Shown: positions 1 through 7,620, counted from the stretch's first letter. The stretch: DNA of 13,093 nt from an uncultured Ignavibacteria bacterium (GCA_937996765.1 CALKUG010000286.1:1-13093); one strand, 5' to 3'. Notes: generated by a model from the letters alone, not told the origin. Numbers and translations: made by a program.

Positions 1-506
1 CCACCAACAACAGCATGAATGTGCTTAACGTTGAGCGAATCGGTTAAACCTTTTTGTACTCGAACCAAGTCGCGAACAGTTAAATCGTATTTGAACAGTT
101 TAGAGGTAAAACCCTCGCGGCTCTCCATACAATCTTCGCTGTAGGTTCCGTAACACGACCCGAGCAGCGTTGCGCAAACGATAAAGTATTTGTTGGTATC
201 GAAAAGCTTATCCTCTCCGATAAGCGAATCCCACCACCCAAATTTACCGAGATTCATTTCGTGGTACTGTGCAAGAAATGGAGCTTGCTCATTGTATGCC
301 CGTGCAATTTCTGCTTTAGTGGAGAGTCCTGCAGCATGTGCATTGCCTGTTAGTGCATGACAAACCACAATACAATTATCCCCGGCATCGTTTAAGGTGC
401 CGTAAGTTTGGAATGCAACTCTCACATTGTTTATAGAGTTGCCACACTCTAGTGTGAGTGATGAGTTTTCAAACAAAGTTTCGAAACGGGTTATGGAATC
501 AAACAT
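1..506 (-). CDS. metX: Homoserine O-acetyltransferase (MetX family), C-terminus cut off by the window edge
   Basis: Acylates homoserine with acetyl-CoA (or succinyl-CoA in some family members), the first committed step to methionine; cytoplasmic alpha/beta-hydrolase fold. The first 168 residues are present. Visible family marks are CHALTGNAHAAG at residues 49-60, the WWDSLIG block near 91-97, LLGSCYGT near 114-121 and YDLTVRDLV near 140-148. The sequence runs out at IHAVVGG, just before the nucleophile-serine elbow (GGSxGG) expected next. The usual GTTGPSS stretch after GSCYGT is replaced by a shorter, different sequence (GTYSEDCMES), so substrate preference cannot be assumed. The ATG at 506-504 is the natural start, giving the standard N-terminus; there is no clear Shine-Dalgarno. 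It lies 14 bp downstream of the aspartokinase stop on the same strand, so the two are probably cotranscribed. Confidence 0.9.
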   Translation of the reverse strand, partial: MFDSITRFETLFENSSLTLECGNSINNVRVAFQTYGTLNDAGDNCIVVCHALTGNAHAAGLSTKAEIARAYNEQAPFLAQYHEMNLGKFGWWDSLIGEDKLFDTNKYFIVCATLLGSCYGTYSEDCMESREGFTSKLFKYDLTVRDLVRVQKGLTDSLNVKHIHAVVG

Positions 507-520
507 AGTTGTTTTAGTTG

Positions 521-1927
521 CTAAGTGTTCAATTTGCGTTGTTTATTGGTAAATAGCTCTTTATGCAAAGCAGCAAGTGCTTTTATTAGTTCCTTTTTCT
601 TTACCACCATCGAAATGTTTAACTGGGAAGAACCCATAACAATAGCGTGCACATTAACCTTTGCATTTCCAAGTGCAGCAAATACTTTACCTGCTACGCC
701 CGGTGTATCTTGCATATCCTCGCCAACCACGGCAATAACTGAAAGATTATCCTTCACATCAATAGGTTGGATGATACCTTCGAGCATTTCTGATTTAAAC
801 TCTTTTTTTATCGCTTTAACCGCATTTTCACGGTTTTCGGGCGCAACGGCTATACAGATATTGTGTCCTGATGAGCCCTGAGTTATAAGCAGGGGACGTA
901 TAGAACTTGTAGAAAGGGCTGTAAATATCCGGGCACTAATACCTTCCACGGTAATCATAGCCGAACCTTCTATGCGGAGAAATGAGATAGAATCTACGGA
1001 AGAGATGCCCTTTAAGTTGAACCTTACCATAGGTTCACGTTCTATAATTACGGTTCCCTGGAACTGAGGATTAAAGGTGTTTTTAATTCTAATTTTGATG
1101 TTCTTTTGTTCGGCAGGTAACATTGTTGGTGGATGAATAACCTTAGCACCAAAATGTGAAAGTTCGGTTGCTTCCTCATAGGTTACCGCTTTTAACGAAA
1201 ACGCATCAGCAACTTTGTTGGGGTCTGCGGTGAGTATTCCGTTTACATCGGTCCATATTTCAATTTCTGAAGCATTCAGTGCTGCACCAAGAATTGAGGC
1301 GGTGTAATCCGAGCCACCACGTCCCAAAGTTGTAGTTTCATTTCCTGAAGTTGAGCCAATATAACCTGTTACCACTTGTACAGATTTAGCTTGTTTAAAG
1401 TGTGCTCTGATACGTTTATTGGTTTCAATGAAATTTACTTTTGCACTTCCAAAATGATCATCGGTAATTACGAGTTTGCGGGAGTCGCAAAAATCTGCCT
1501 TGAAGCCATGAAAACGAAGTGTATTTGCAATAATGGAGTTGGAGAGACGTTCGCCAAAACTCATAATAAAATCTCTGGTTCGGGGGGTGCATTCCTTAAT
1601 CAAATGTATGCCACGAACAACATCTTCGAGATCGTCGAAAAGAACTTGTAATTCCTTTTTTATTTCTTCGAGATGTTCACCCTTTACGAGCTGCTCCGCT
1701 GTTGAAAAGTGCAGTTGTTCGAGTGATTTTATCACTTTTTCGTAGTCGGATTTTGGTTCGATGGCAAGCTGCGAAAGTTTAAGAAGTGTATCGGTTACCC
1801 CTTTCATGGCAGAGAAAACTACTGCAAAGTTCTCTTTACCCTTAAAATAGGGGGTTAATATTTCAACGATGGACGCAATTCTCTTTGCGTCGCCGACGGA
1901 TGAACCGCCAAATTTTAGAATACGCAT
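521..1927 (-). CDS. lysC: Aspartokinase, monofunctional, with C-terminal ACT domains
   Basis: Phosphorylates aspartate with ATP, the entry step to lysine, threonine and methionine. The amino-acid kinase domain covers about residues 1-290: KFGGSSVG at 5-12, FGERLS at 124-129, TTLGRGGSDYTA at 199-210, TADPNKV at 233-239 and SHFGAKVIHPPT at 257-268. Two ACT regions follow: about 310-380 (containing QGSSGHNICIAV) and 395-465 (containing PGVAGKVFAALG and VHAIVMGSSQLNIS). The style matches the kinase half of bifunctional ThrA, but no homoserine dehydrogenase domain follows; at 468 residues it is a stand-alone enzyme. The ACT pair implies end-product feedback, but which amino acid inhibits cannot be read by eye. 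ATG at 1927-1925 begins directly at the kinase motif; no Shine-Dalgarno is visible. It is first in an apparent operon with metX. The symbol lysC is generic here. Confidence 0.95.
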   Translation of the reverse strand: MRILKFGGSSVGDAKRIASIVEILTPYFKGKENFAVVFSAMKGVTDTLLKLSQLAIEPKSDYEKVIKSLEQLHFSTAEQLVKGEHLEEIKKELQVLFDDLEDVVRGIHLIKECTPRTRDFIMSFGERLSNSIIANTLRFHGFKADFCDSRKLVITDDHFGSAKVNFIETNKRIRAHFKQAKSVQVVTGYIGSTSGNETTTLGRGGSDYTASILGAALNASEIEIWTDVNGILTADPNKVADAFSLKAVTYEEATELSHFGAKVIHPPTMLPAEQKNIKIRIKNTFNPQFQGTVIIEREPMVRFNLKGISSVDSISFLRIEGSAMITVEGISARIFTALSTSSIRPLLITQGSSGHNICIAVAPENRENAVKAIKKEFKSEMLEGIIQPIDVKDNLSVIAVVGEDMQDTPGVAGKVFAALGNAKVNVHAIVMGSSQLNISMVVKKKELIKALAALHKELFTNKQRKLNT

Positions 1928-1967
1928 AAAATGTACTGTTAGTTGTCAATCAATTAAATTTGAGTCT

Positions 1968-1975
1968 CAAAGTTA
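1968..1975 (-). promoter_or_regulatory. Candidate -7 promoter element for the aspartokinase-metX operon
   Basis: On the minus strand this reads TAACTTTG, a perfect match to the Bacteroidota -7 consensus TAnnTTTG. It would place a transcript start near 1960, leaving a leader of roughly 33 nt before the ATG at 1927. The -33 side is T-rich (TGTTTTAATTG) but not a clean TTTG at 19-21 bp. The assignment is inference from the motif. Confidence 0.45.
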
Positions 1976-1984
1976 CGAGAAAGA

Positions 1985-2015
1985 TTGCAATTAAAACAGT
2001 AATTATCTATCTTGG
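1985..2015 (+). promoter_or_regulatory. Candidate promoter for the 828-residue protein
   Basis: TTG at 1985-1987 and TATCTTGG at 2008-2015 are 20 bp apart, which fits the Bacteroidota layout of a -33 TTTG and -7 TAnnTTTG apart from one mismatch in each element. The start codon lies about 43 nt downstream. The element sits back-to-back with the aspartokinase promoter in a 131-bp divergent gap. Confidence 0.35.
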
Positions 2016-2058
2016 AAGTATAATCTTAGAACTACAATCTGAGGGTACTTAACCAACA

Positions 2059-4545
2059 ATGAAAAGTGAATTAAAACAATTCCCCTTGCTCCCCATTTAT
2101 TATTCGGCCATCCCCGGGATGCAACGAACAATAGTGATTAGAAATGAGGAAGATTACAAAAAACTGTATAAGTTTTTTAAGAACGGAAAGTCCTATGCTG
2201 TCCGTTTACCTCTACCGCAGAGTAAACTTTACTCTCCCGGTGCAAATGAATTGTTTGTTGAACATACCGTAGAACAAATGGATCCTTCCAACGGTACGGT
2301 TCAAGTATATGCTATGCCTTTGTATCAGAGTGCAAACCTCCTACCCGATTCTAATCTCATGTTAGGTTATGAATTAGAACCCTATGAAACCAATGTACTG
2401 CTTTCAGAATCTTTCATGAAAGCGTTTGATGAAATCGCTCAGAACTTAGTGTTATTTAATCCAATTCCACCATACGAGGAAGTGGAAGGGATACACCCTA
2501 ATACCATTTATAACTTCAGAATGCTGAGTACTTTGAATTCCTATTATGACCCAAGAAAATTGAGTCTTATAGAGGAAATTCTTGAGTTTATTTACGAGAG
2601 AGACGATATACGAAAAGTTCATTATTTTTTTAAGGCGGTAATTCGGCTTGATGGAAGAATAAGAGAACGCTATATACACGGTTTAAGAAGTGCCGGATAC
2701 ACTCAGGAAGCAAATCAAAACAAATCTATAGCCAAAGTGAATTTGTTATATTTTAATCCCGTCTCCTATTCTGAAGCAGTGTTGGATCTTTTAAGGAACA
2801 AAAAGTACGAGAAATTTAATCATTTGTTCAACGCTGTGCGATTGCCAGATGCTGTTTCTTGTTTTGTAAATTACTCGCTATTGGCATTTATTACTCAAGG
2901 AGAGAATGATAAGTTCCTCTCCTTGTTTTTGCAGATGGCGCGAAAGTTAAGCTATTTAACGCCCCCAAGCTCAATTGACTATTCGAAAGTACCAAAAGAT
3001 CCCTCTAAACTCGCTATTAAAAACGCACACTTTGAAGAGGTTAACGCCTTTTTGTTTTCATTTGCTGTTGAAGGTATCACCTATCAGATGATGTTGGATG
3101 CTATTATTCCTGCCGCTATGGGGTTTAGGAATGTAACTTCAGTAACACAAGATTTAAAGAACGAAGAAAGTATTGCATTCAGTAAATTTTTTGCATCAGC
3201 AGATAACTTAGCTGAGACCTTATTATTGCATTTTGGCGTATATACTGCAATTATTACACTTCCCATGGCAAATGATGAGATAATTGAAGCAGAAATGCAC
3301 ATTCTTTTCTCACGTGATAAATTGTTGTACGAAATTGCTTCCACCATTCAATCGGGGTATGAGGATATTTATCGCACCAACGGTTGTAAAGAAGCCCGTT
3401 TATTTGCTGCGGATTCAATTGGTAATCTTCTTGGCTATCCGCAATGCTGCATTGAACAATATCAAAAGGTAATTGAGCTTACTGATTCGGGATACTCACA
3501 ATACTATCAGCATTTTGGCTCCATGATTATGGGCATGGATATAGCTTCGTATAAAGATTTTTATTCATCTATGTTTACCGTTGGGTTTATACCTTGCTCC
3601 GACAAATGTGCGCACGCTACATCATTAGGCGAACTTTTGCGTTCGCAATACATTGGAATGGGTAAAACTTTTCATCTGGCTGCAAACACCTTATTTAAGC
3701 ACATTAAAATAATTTTTAGAGAGAACATACAGGACCTCAATAGGCAATCGGAGCTTTTCCACAAAGTTCTTGATGACCATTCTGATATGTTTGTTTTTGA
3801 TAATTCAATTCCTGATTATGATTTAAGGCAGTATCATTGGCAGTATCGCAGGTGGGATACTAATGCGTTTTTTACAAAAATGAAGTTGATGTTCGAAACC
3901 GCTCAGGAGCCGGGGAGTGAATTTCACTTTAGCACACATTCAGAGGAAAAATATGCTCCTCTTGATGAAATTGAATTTACTACTGAAGACTTACCAAGTC
4001 CCGATGATTTAGAAAGATTCAGAAATACAATCCTTTTAGATTTAAATAAACCCCATAGAGATATTGGCGAAGGTAGAGATTATGATAGGTTGATTTTTCA
4101 CGACAAACAAGATTATGAACGCTTTCGTGAAGATGACGACCCTTTTGCAGAGTTTGATGATGAAAACGGAAACTCGGAGGGTGACGAGGGCGGCGATAGA
4201 GGGAGAGCCGATTTTTTTGATTTCACCGATGATGATGAAGACGATGAACCCGATTTTTTCAGAGATATGCTCAGACGCTTTGGGAAAGAGCCAAATGATG
4301 ATGATTCAGAGGATGCTGAGGAGAAAATCATTTCGGACGAGGAAACGCGTTTAAGTGATTATTTTATTAAACTTGATGATGAAACAAGCACTCCCAAACG
4401 CAAACCAAAAAAAGATGATTCTGAACCGAATGATGAAAACACAATAAACGAAATTTTTAGTGATGTTGATTCCTCTGACGATGAGGATGAAGAAGACGAT
4501 GATGACGAAGATAATGATGAAACTGAAGAAGAGGAAAATCGTTAA
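2059..4545 (+). CDS. Unknown large protein: Lon-N-like N-terminus, DUF483-like cysteine block, hyperacidic tail
   Basis: Function unknown; 828 residues with no signal peptide or membrane segments, so probably cytoplasmic. Residues about 6-125 resemble the Lon substrate-binding (LON/PUA-like) domain: FPLLPIYYSAIPGM at the start, then NELFVEHTVEQM and NGTVQVYAMPL at the spacing Lon uses for its DLF..GTV and GTVKVLVEG strands. Residues 125-235 are helical, again as in Lon, but no AAA+ (Walker A) or Ser-Lys protease domain follows. Residues about 440-560 carry LGYPQCCIEQY (C463, C464), then FIPCSDKCAH (C513, C517, H519) and SLGELL, the layout of DUF483-type domains and a plausible metal or Fe-S ligand set. 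From about residue 690 to the end the chain is overwhelmingly Asp/Glu and likely disordered. The ATG at 2059 is the first in frame; only a weak GAGGG lies 13 nt upstream. The gene is monocistronic, and its stop is 7 bp from that of the convergent meaB. The domain calls are visual inferences. Confidence 0.85.
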   Translation: MKSELKQFPLLPIYYSAIPGMQRTIVIRNEEDYKKLYKFFKNGKSYAVRLPLPQSKLYSPGANELFVEHTVEQMDPSNGTVQVYAMPLYQSANLLPDSNLMLGYELEPYETNVLLSESFMKAFDEIAQNLVLFNPIPPYEEVEGIHPNTIYNFRMLSTLNSYYDPRKLSLIEEILEFIYERDDIRKVHYFFKAVIRLDGRIRERYIHGLRSAGYTQEANQNKSIAKVNLLYFNPVSYSEAVLDLLRNKKYEKFNHLFNAVRLPDAVSCFVNYSLLAFITQGENDKFLSLFLQMARKLSYLTPPSSIDYSKVPKDPSKLAIKNAHFEEVNAFLFSFAVEGITYQMMLDAIIPAAMGFRNVTSVTQDLKNEESIAFSKFFASADNLAETLLLHFGVYTAIITLPMANDEIIEAEMHILFSRDKLLYEIASTIQSGYEDIYRTNGCKEARLFAADSIGNLLGYPQCCIEQYQKVIELTDSGYSQYYQHFGSMIMGMDIASYKDFYSSMFTVGFIPCSDKCAHATSLGELLRSQYIGMGKTFHLAANTLFKHIKIIFRENIQDLNRQSELFHKVLDDHSDMFVFDNSIPDYDLRQYHWQYRRWDTNAFFTKMKLMFETAQEPGSEFHFSTHSEEKYAPLDEIEFTTEDLPSPDDLERFRNTILLDLNKPHRDIGEGRDYDRLIFHDKQDYERFREDDDPFAEFDDENGNSEGDEGGDRGRADFFDFTDDDEDDEPDFFRDMLRRFGKEPNDDDSEDAEEKIISDEETRLSDYFIKLDDETSTPKRKPKKDDSEPNDENTINEIFSDVDSSDDEDEEDDDDEDNDETEEEENR

Positions 4546-4552
4546 TAATTTA

Positions 4553-5509
4553 TCAACCGAGTTGCTCTTCCGAAATAATTTTTAATAAATCAGCCGCTTT
4601 GGAGTACGGTGCTATACTGCCGGCGGTTGGATCGTGGGTTTCAATACAATGTATAGCGCGTTCTTTAGCTTTTTGAACTAAAGAGTTGATAACAATGCCG
4701 GTTATACGATGCGCAAGTTTTTCATTCCTTTTTTTGGCCAAAACACCGGATGATTTTTGACGCTTATGGTGTTCTATTATTTCAGTAGCTACTAAATCGC
4801 AGTGCTTATTCTCTGATGCCACAGTAGATAGAATAGGAGGGAAGATAGTATTTTCATCGTGCTGCCTCAAGCCGAGCATAGCTTTTAAAGCTTCAACGGA
4901 GGATTGAGCTTTTGGGCGATCGGCTTTATTAACAACAAAAATATCTGCTATTTCCATTAATCCCGCTTTAATGGCTTGTATGCCGTCACCCGATTCAGGT
5001 ACAATAGTAACCACTACTGTATCAGCAGTGTAGAGAATATCGAGCTCTGATTGGCCCACACCAACTGTTTCGATGAGAATAATGTCGTAACCCGCTGCAT
5101 CCAAAATGTCAGCTGCATCAATGGTTTTTTCAGCAAGTCCACCAAGCGAACCACGAGTGGCCATACTGCGAATAAAAACATTGGGATTTCCGTATAACTC
5201 CTGCATTCTAATTCTATCGCCCAACACCGCACCGCCGGTAAAAGGACTTGTTGGGTCAACGGCAATTACCCCCACTTTTAAGTCCATGCTCAAAAAGTGT
5301 TTTGTGATTTGTAAGGTGAGTGTGCTTTTTCCTGCACCGGGAGGGCCTGTTATTCCAACACGTTGTGCATTACCCGTTGATTTTGCAATGGTATCAATTA
5401 TTGCTGATGCATGTTCGGAGTTATTTTCAACCAAAGAGATAGTACGTGCAATTGCACGTTGATTTCCATTATGCAACTCGGCTATTAATTGCATAAAACG
5501 AGTGGTCAT
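4553..5509 (-). CDS. meaB: Methylmalonyl-CoA mutase-associated GTPase MeaB (ArgK/MMAA family)
   Basis: G3E-family P-loop GTPase that chaperones the B12-dependent methylmalonyl-CoA mutase, gating cofactor loading and protecting the enzyme from inactivation. Motifs seen: Walker A GPPGAGKST at 55-63, DPTSPFTGGAVLGDR at 85-99 (Mg/switch region of this family), SMATRGSLGGLA at 115-126, ETVGVGQSE at 147-155 (G3) and the NKAD base-specificity motif at 194-197. Length 318 is normal. The ATG overlaps the nadD stop by 4 bases (ATGA), so translation is probably coupled. It is the last gene of the prsW-orf-nadD-meaB operon. The mutase subunits are not in the window, so the partner could be methylmalonyl-CoA mutase or a related acyl-CoA mutase encoded elsewhere. 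Confidence 0.95.
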   Translation of the reverse strand: MTTRFMQLIAELHNGNQRAIARTISLVENNSEHASAIIDTIAKSTGNAQRVGITGPPGAGKSTLTLQITKHFLSMDLKVGVIAVDPTSPFTGGAVLGDRIRMQELYGNPNVFIRSMATRGSLGGLAEKTIDAADILDAAGYDIILIETVGVGQSELDILYTADTVVVTIVPESGDGIQAIKAGLMEIADIFVVNKADRPKAQSSVEALKAMLGLRQHDENTIFPPILSTVASENKHCDLVATEIIEHHKRQKSSGVLAKKRNEKLAHRITGIVINSLVQKAKERAIHCIETHDPTAGSIAPYSKAADLLKIISEEQLG

Positions 5510-6075
5510 GCATAGAGTCCGTTTTTACGTATGTAGTCAATAACCGCATCAGTGGTGTATCCTTTAATAGATAAACCTGCCTTCACTCTTTCCCTAATTT
5601 CGGTTGAACTTATTTCAATCAGTGGTGTATCCAAAAAAACTATCGAATCGTGAGAAGGTAAATTGTTGTTTCTGTCGCTGAACGGAGGTCTGCGCATCAC
5701 AACAAGAGTTACCATTGATAATATTGCCTCAAAGTCTTTCCATCGGTGAAAAGAGAGGTAATTATCGTAACCAACAATTAGTTCAATTGAACTCTGATGC
5801 TCTTTTAAATAATTGAGTGTATCAATAGTATAGGATATCATACTATTTTGTAACTCATATTCAGATATGGTAAATTCCGGTAACCATCCAAAAGCAAGTT
5901 GCATCATGGCGGTACGTTGCTTTCCTGTAGCTGCGGCCGAGGCTTTAAGAGGCGAAATGTGTGCAGGCATTAAAATTATCGAATCGAGGCTTCGCTTCTC
6001 TAATACATACTGTATATCTATTAAATGACCATTGTGCGGAGGGTCGAATGCTCCGCCATAAAGACCTATACTCAT
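5506..6075 (-). CDS. nadD: Nicotinate-nucleotide adenylyltransferase
   Basis: Transfers AMP from ATP to nicotinate mononucleotide, giving deamido-NAD, an essential NAD synthesis step. Nucleotidyltransferase Rossmann fold: GLYGGAFDPPHNGH at 4-17 with the HxGH signature (H14, H17), SYTIDTL at 81-87, GYDNYLSFHRW at 102-112, and the C-terminal ISSTEIRERV at 155-164, the ISSTxIR signature. The 189-residue length is typical. ATG at 6075-6073 overlaps the preceding gene's TGA by 4 bases, and its own TGA overlaps the meaB ATG, so it is embedded in a coupled operon. There is no obG, rsfS or other frequent nadD neighbour here; the location beside prsW and meaB is not one I recognise. Confidence 0.95.
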   Translation of the reverse strand: MSIGLYGGAFDPPHNGHLIDIQYVLEKRSLDSIILMPAHISPLKASAAATGKQRTAMMQLAFGWLPEFTISEYELQNSMISYTIDTLNYLKEHQSSIELIVGYDNYLSFHRWKDFEAILSMVTLVVMRRPPFSDRNNNLPSHDSIVFLDTPLIEISSTEIRERVKAGLSIKGYTTDAVIDYIRKNGLYA

Positions 6076-6776
6076 TGCAGAACATCCTTATACTCTATAA
6101 ATACTTCAGTGAATCGTTCGTGCATTTCCTTACTACAGTAAGGAATGCTCTCTTTTGATGATAAAAACTTGTAAAGATTACGAAAGTCTTCGGTAGAATC
6201 TAATGAGTGTCCATATTTTTTAGTTATCAGATGACCATCGGATTTGCAAATTTTAGGGAGAAAATCATTATAAGGTAGTGAGAGAGATAAAAAAGAAAAA
6301 TCAATATCCCGAACAAAGGAATTAAGACCTAAGCCAATTACAGAAAGTTCTTCTGAAAGTAGTGGCAATATGAGTTGTTCATCCAGCAGTAGTAGGTCAA
6401 ACACTTTATTCCATTGCTTTGGTACAACCCCGTATGCGGTTGAACGCGCAAAAATATATCGAATACCTTCTTGAGCATGATTACCGTATTTGGTAGCCAA
6501 TTCCTCTGAAATTATTGAAGTGTTGATAAAACTGATGCTATGCGGAACAGAAAAGTTACGCAGTGAGTCCGGTATATAATGCTCATCAAGAGAATCCAAC
6601 AGAACTATTGGCTCGGGCTTAACATCAATTAAAGTGGTATTTTCTAATAGTGTTAGCAAAAAGGCAAGGGAAAGTAAGGACGTATATTGTTGATTTAATG
6701 GAGCAAAAGGAAACACAACATCCGGGTTGAATATGGGCCGCCCGGGTGTAATATACATTCTTATGTTGGAACTCAA
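6072..6776 (-). CDS. Hypothetical protein, 234 residues, between prsW and nadD
   Basis: I do not recognise this protein. It starts (M)SSNIRMYITPGRPIFN and has one moderately hydrophobic segment around residues 28-48 (SLLSLAFLLTLLENTTLI), then a mixed globular region and a charged C-terminus; no signal peptide, cysteine motif or nucleotide-binding loop is evident. The frame is open back to 6899, but that would overlap prsW by over 120 bases. I chose the TTG at 6776-6774 because AGGAG (6788-6784) lies 7 nt upstream and the TTG overlaps the prsW stop as TTGA, the same 4-base overlap as the next two junctions. An in-frame ATG at 6758 is the alternative but lacks a nearby Shine-Dalgarno. Its place suggests cotranslation with prsW, nadD and meaB; its role is unknown. 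Confidence 0.75.
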   Translation of the reverse strand: MSSNIRMYITPGRPIFNPDVVFPFAPLNQQYTSLLSLAFLLTLLENTTLIDVKPEPIVLLDSLDEHYIPDSLRNFSVPHSISFINTSIISEELATKYGNHAQEGIRYIFARSTAYGVVPKQWNKVFDLLLLDEQLILPLLSEELSVIGLGLNSFVRDIDFSFLSLSLPYNDFLPKICKSDGHLITKKYGHSLDSTEDFRNLYKFLSSKESIPYCSKEMHERFTEVFIEYKDVLQ

Positions 6777-7549
6777 ACTCTTTCTCCTGAATCTAAAGAT
6801 TTTGATTTTTTTAGATGTGCAAAGAATATAATCATTATCACAACAAACACAGCAACGGATTCCAAAGAAATCGGAGTTATTTGTGTGTGGAAGTTCCACA
6901 AGAAATGTAAATGTTGAATAAAAATGATAGCGAAAGCAACTAAAGAAAGCCGTTTTGTAACTGCTCCAACGGAATTATTTCCTTCACGCTTAGGCACAAT
7001 GTACTCATAGATAAGTGCTATAAGTCCTGAAAGCATAGCTGAGAGCGCTATGTGAATTGGTGTTGTTAATAACAAGCGCTGAACTACAAAACTTGGGTAT
7101 CCACTTTCGGAACCGGTATAAATACCAAAATAAAAGTAATTTTCAACCGAGGCAAACATCACACCAAATACTCCGCCAAGTAGGGTTGTTGCCTTTACAT
7201 CACGAGTTCTGAAAATTAAAAAGAGCAGTAAAAGTAAGCTTCCTCTTACAAGTTCCTCAACAAAGGGAATAATAACAAAACCACGGTAATCAAAAAAGGT
7301 AAAGCGTATTGAACCGGGGAGTGTGAATAGTCGATATACATAATCAACAAGTACAATGGAGAGTAGCGGCGCCAAGATTCCACCGAATATCAGATAATAA
7401 ACTGTTGAGTTTCTCCGATAAACGCTAGGGGCATACCACCTACCTGTAATATAATAGTACAGTAGTGGCGGCAGAATTACTAATAAGAATAACAAAAATT
7501 GCATTGCGAAATGTAATGAAATTCCCATATCCATAATCTCAAAAAACAT
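6773..7549 (-). CDS. PrsW-family intramembrane metalloprotease (CPBP/PrsW superfamily)
   Basis: Predicted multi-pass membrane glutamic/metallo-protease; characterised PrsW proteins cleave membrane anti-sigma factors. The 258-residue chain has about seven or eight hydrophobic segments. The family motifs are present within them: EELVRG at 98-103 (EExxK/R), FASVENYF at 132-139 (FxxxEN), H166 in HIALSAMLSG, and H213/H215 with HFLWN up to N219. All presumed catalytic or metal-binding residues are therefore retained. The ATG at 7549 has no clear Shine-Dalgarno; in-frame ATGs at residues 6 and 8 are possible alternative starts. It is the first gene of the operon prsW-orf-nadD-meaB and is divergent from rpmG. 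No sigma or anti-sigma pair is in the window, so the substrate is unknown; other CPBP roles (prenyl-protein processing, immunity) cannot be excluded. Confidence 0.85.
   Translation of the reverse strand: MFFEIMDMGISLHFAMQFLLFLLVILPPLLYYYITGRWYAPSVYRRNSTVYYLIFGGILAPLLSIVLVDYVYRLFTLPGSIRFTFFDYRGFVIIPFVEELVRGSLLLLLFLIFRTRDVKATTLLGGVFGVMFASVENYFYFGIYTGSESGYPSFVVQRLLLTTPIHIALSAMLSGLIALIYEYIVPKREGNNSVGAVTKRLSLVAFAIIFIQHLHFLWNFHTQITPISLESVAVFVVIMIIFFAHLKKSKSLDSGERV
6784..6788 (-). promoter_or_regulatory. Shine-Dalgarno AGGAG deciding the TTG start of the 234-residue gene
   Basis: Reads AGGAG on the minus strand, inside the last codons of prsW, 7 nt before TTG at 6776. It favours that start over ATG 6758 and over the longer open frame from 6899. 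It is one of only two strong Shine-Dalgarno sites in the window. Confidence 0.6.
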
Positions 7550-7580
7550 AAGGTATTTTTTCTTTTAAATAAAATCTCAC

Positions 7581-7588
7581 TATATTTG
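7581..7588 (+). promoter_or_regulatory. Candidate -7 promoter element for rpmG
   Basis: TATATTTG is a perfect TAnnTTTG match, predicting a start near 7595 and a leader of about 34 nt. The upstream 19-21 bp position holds a T-run (TTTTTTCTTTT) rather than an exact TTTG. Confidence 0.5.
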
Positions 7589-7594
7589 GAATCA

Positions 7595-7602
7595 CAAAAA
7601 TA
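7595..7602 (-). promoter_or_regulatory. Candidate -7 promoter element for the prsW operon
   Basis: On the minus strand this reads TATTTTTG, matching TAnnTTTG, and predicts a start near 7588 with about 38 nt of leader before ATG 7549. No well-placed -33 TTTG is visible. It interlocks with the rpmG promoter on the other strand. Confidence 0.4.
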
Positions 7603-7614
7603 CAGATTTTGACC

Positions 7615-7620
7615 AAGGAG
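7615..7620 (+). promoter_or_regulatory. rpmG: Strong Shine-Dalgarno for rpmG
   Basis: AAGGAG, 8 nt before ATG 7629. It stands out because most genes in the window lack one, in keeping with the high translation demand on a ribosomal protein. Confidence 0.8.

Noticed and set aside
4113..4331. Serine-rich open frame on the minus strand opposite the acidic tail
   Set aside because: GAT/GAC/GAA runs read backwards give Ser/Phe-rich frames automatically; no start signal, and the plus-strand protein is clearly the coding one.
6777..6899. N-terminal extension of the 234-residue gene to an ATG at 6899 (275 residues)
   Set aside because: It would overlap the well-supported prsW 3' end by more than 120 bases, reads as an unstructured Cys/Lys-rich sequence, and has a poorer start context than TTG 6776.
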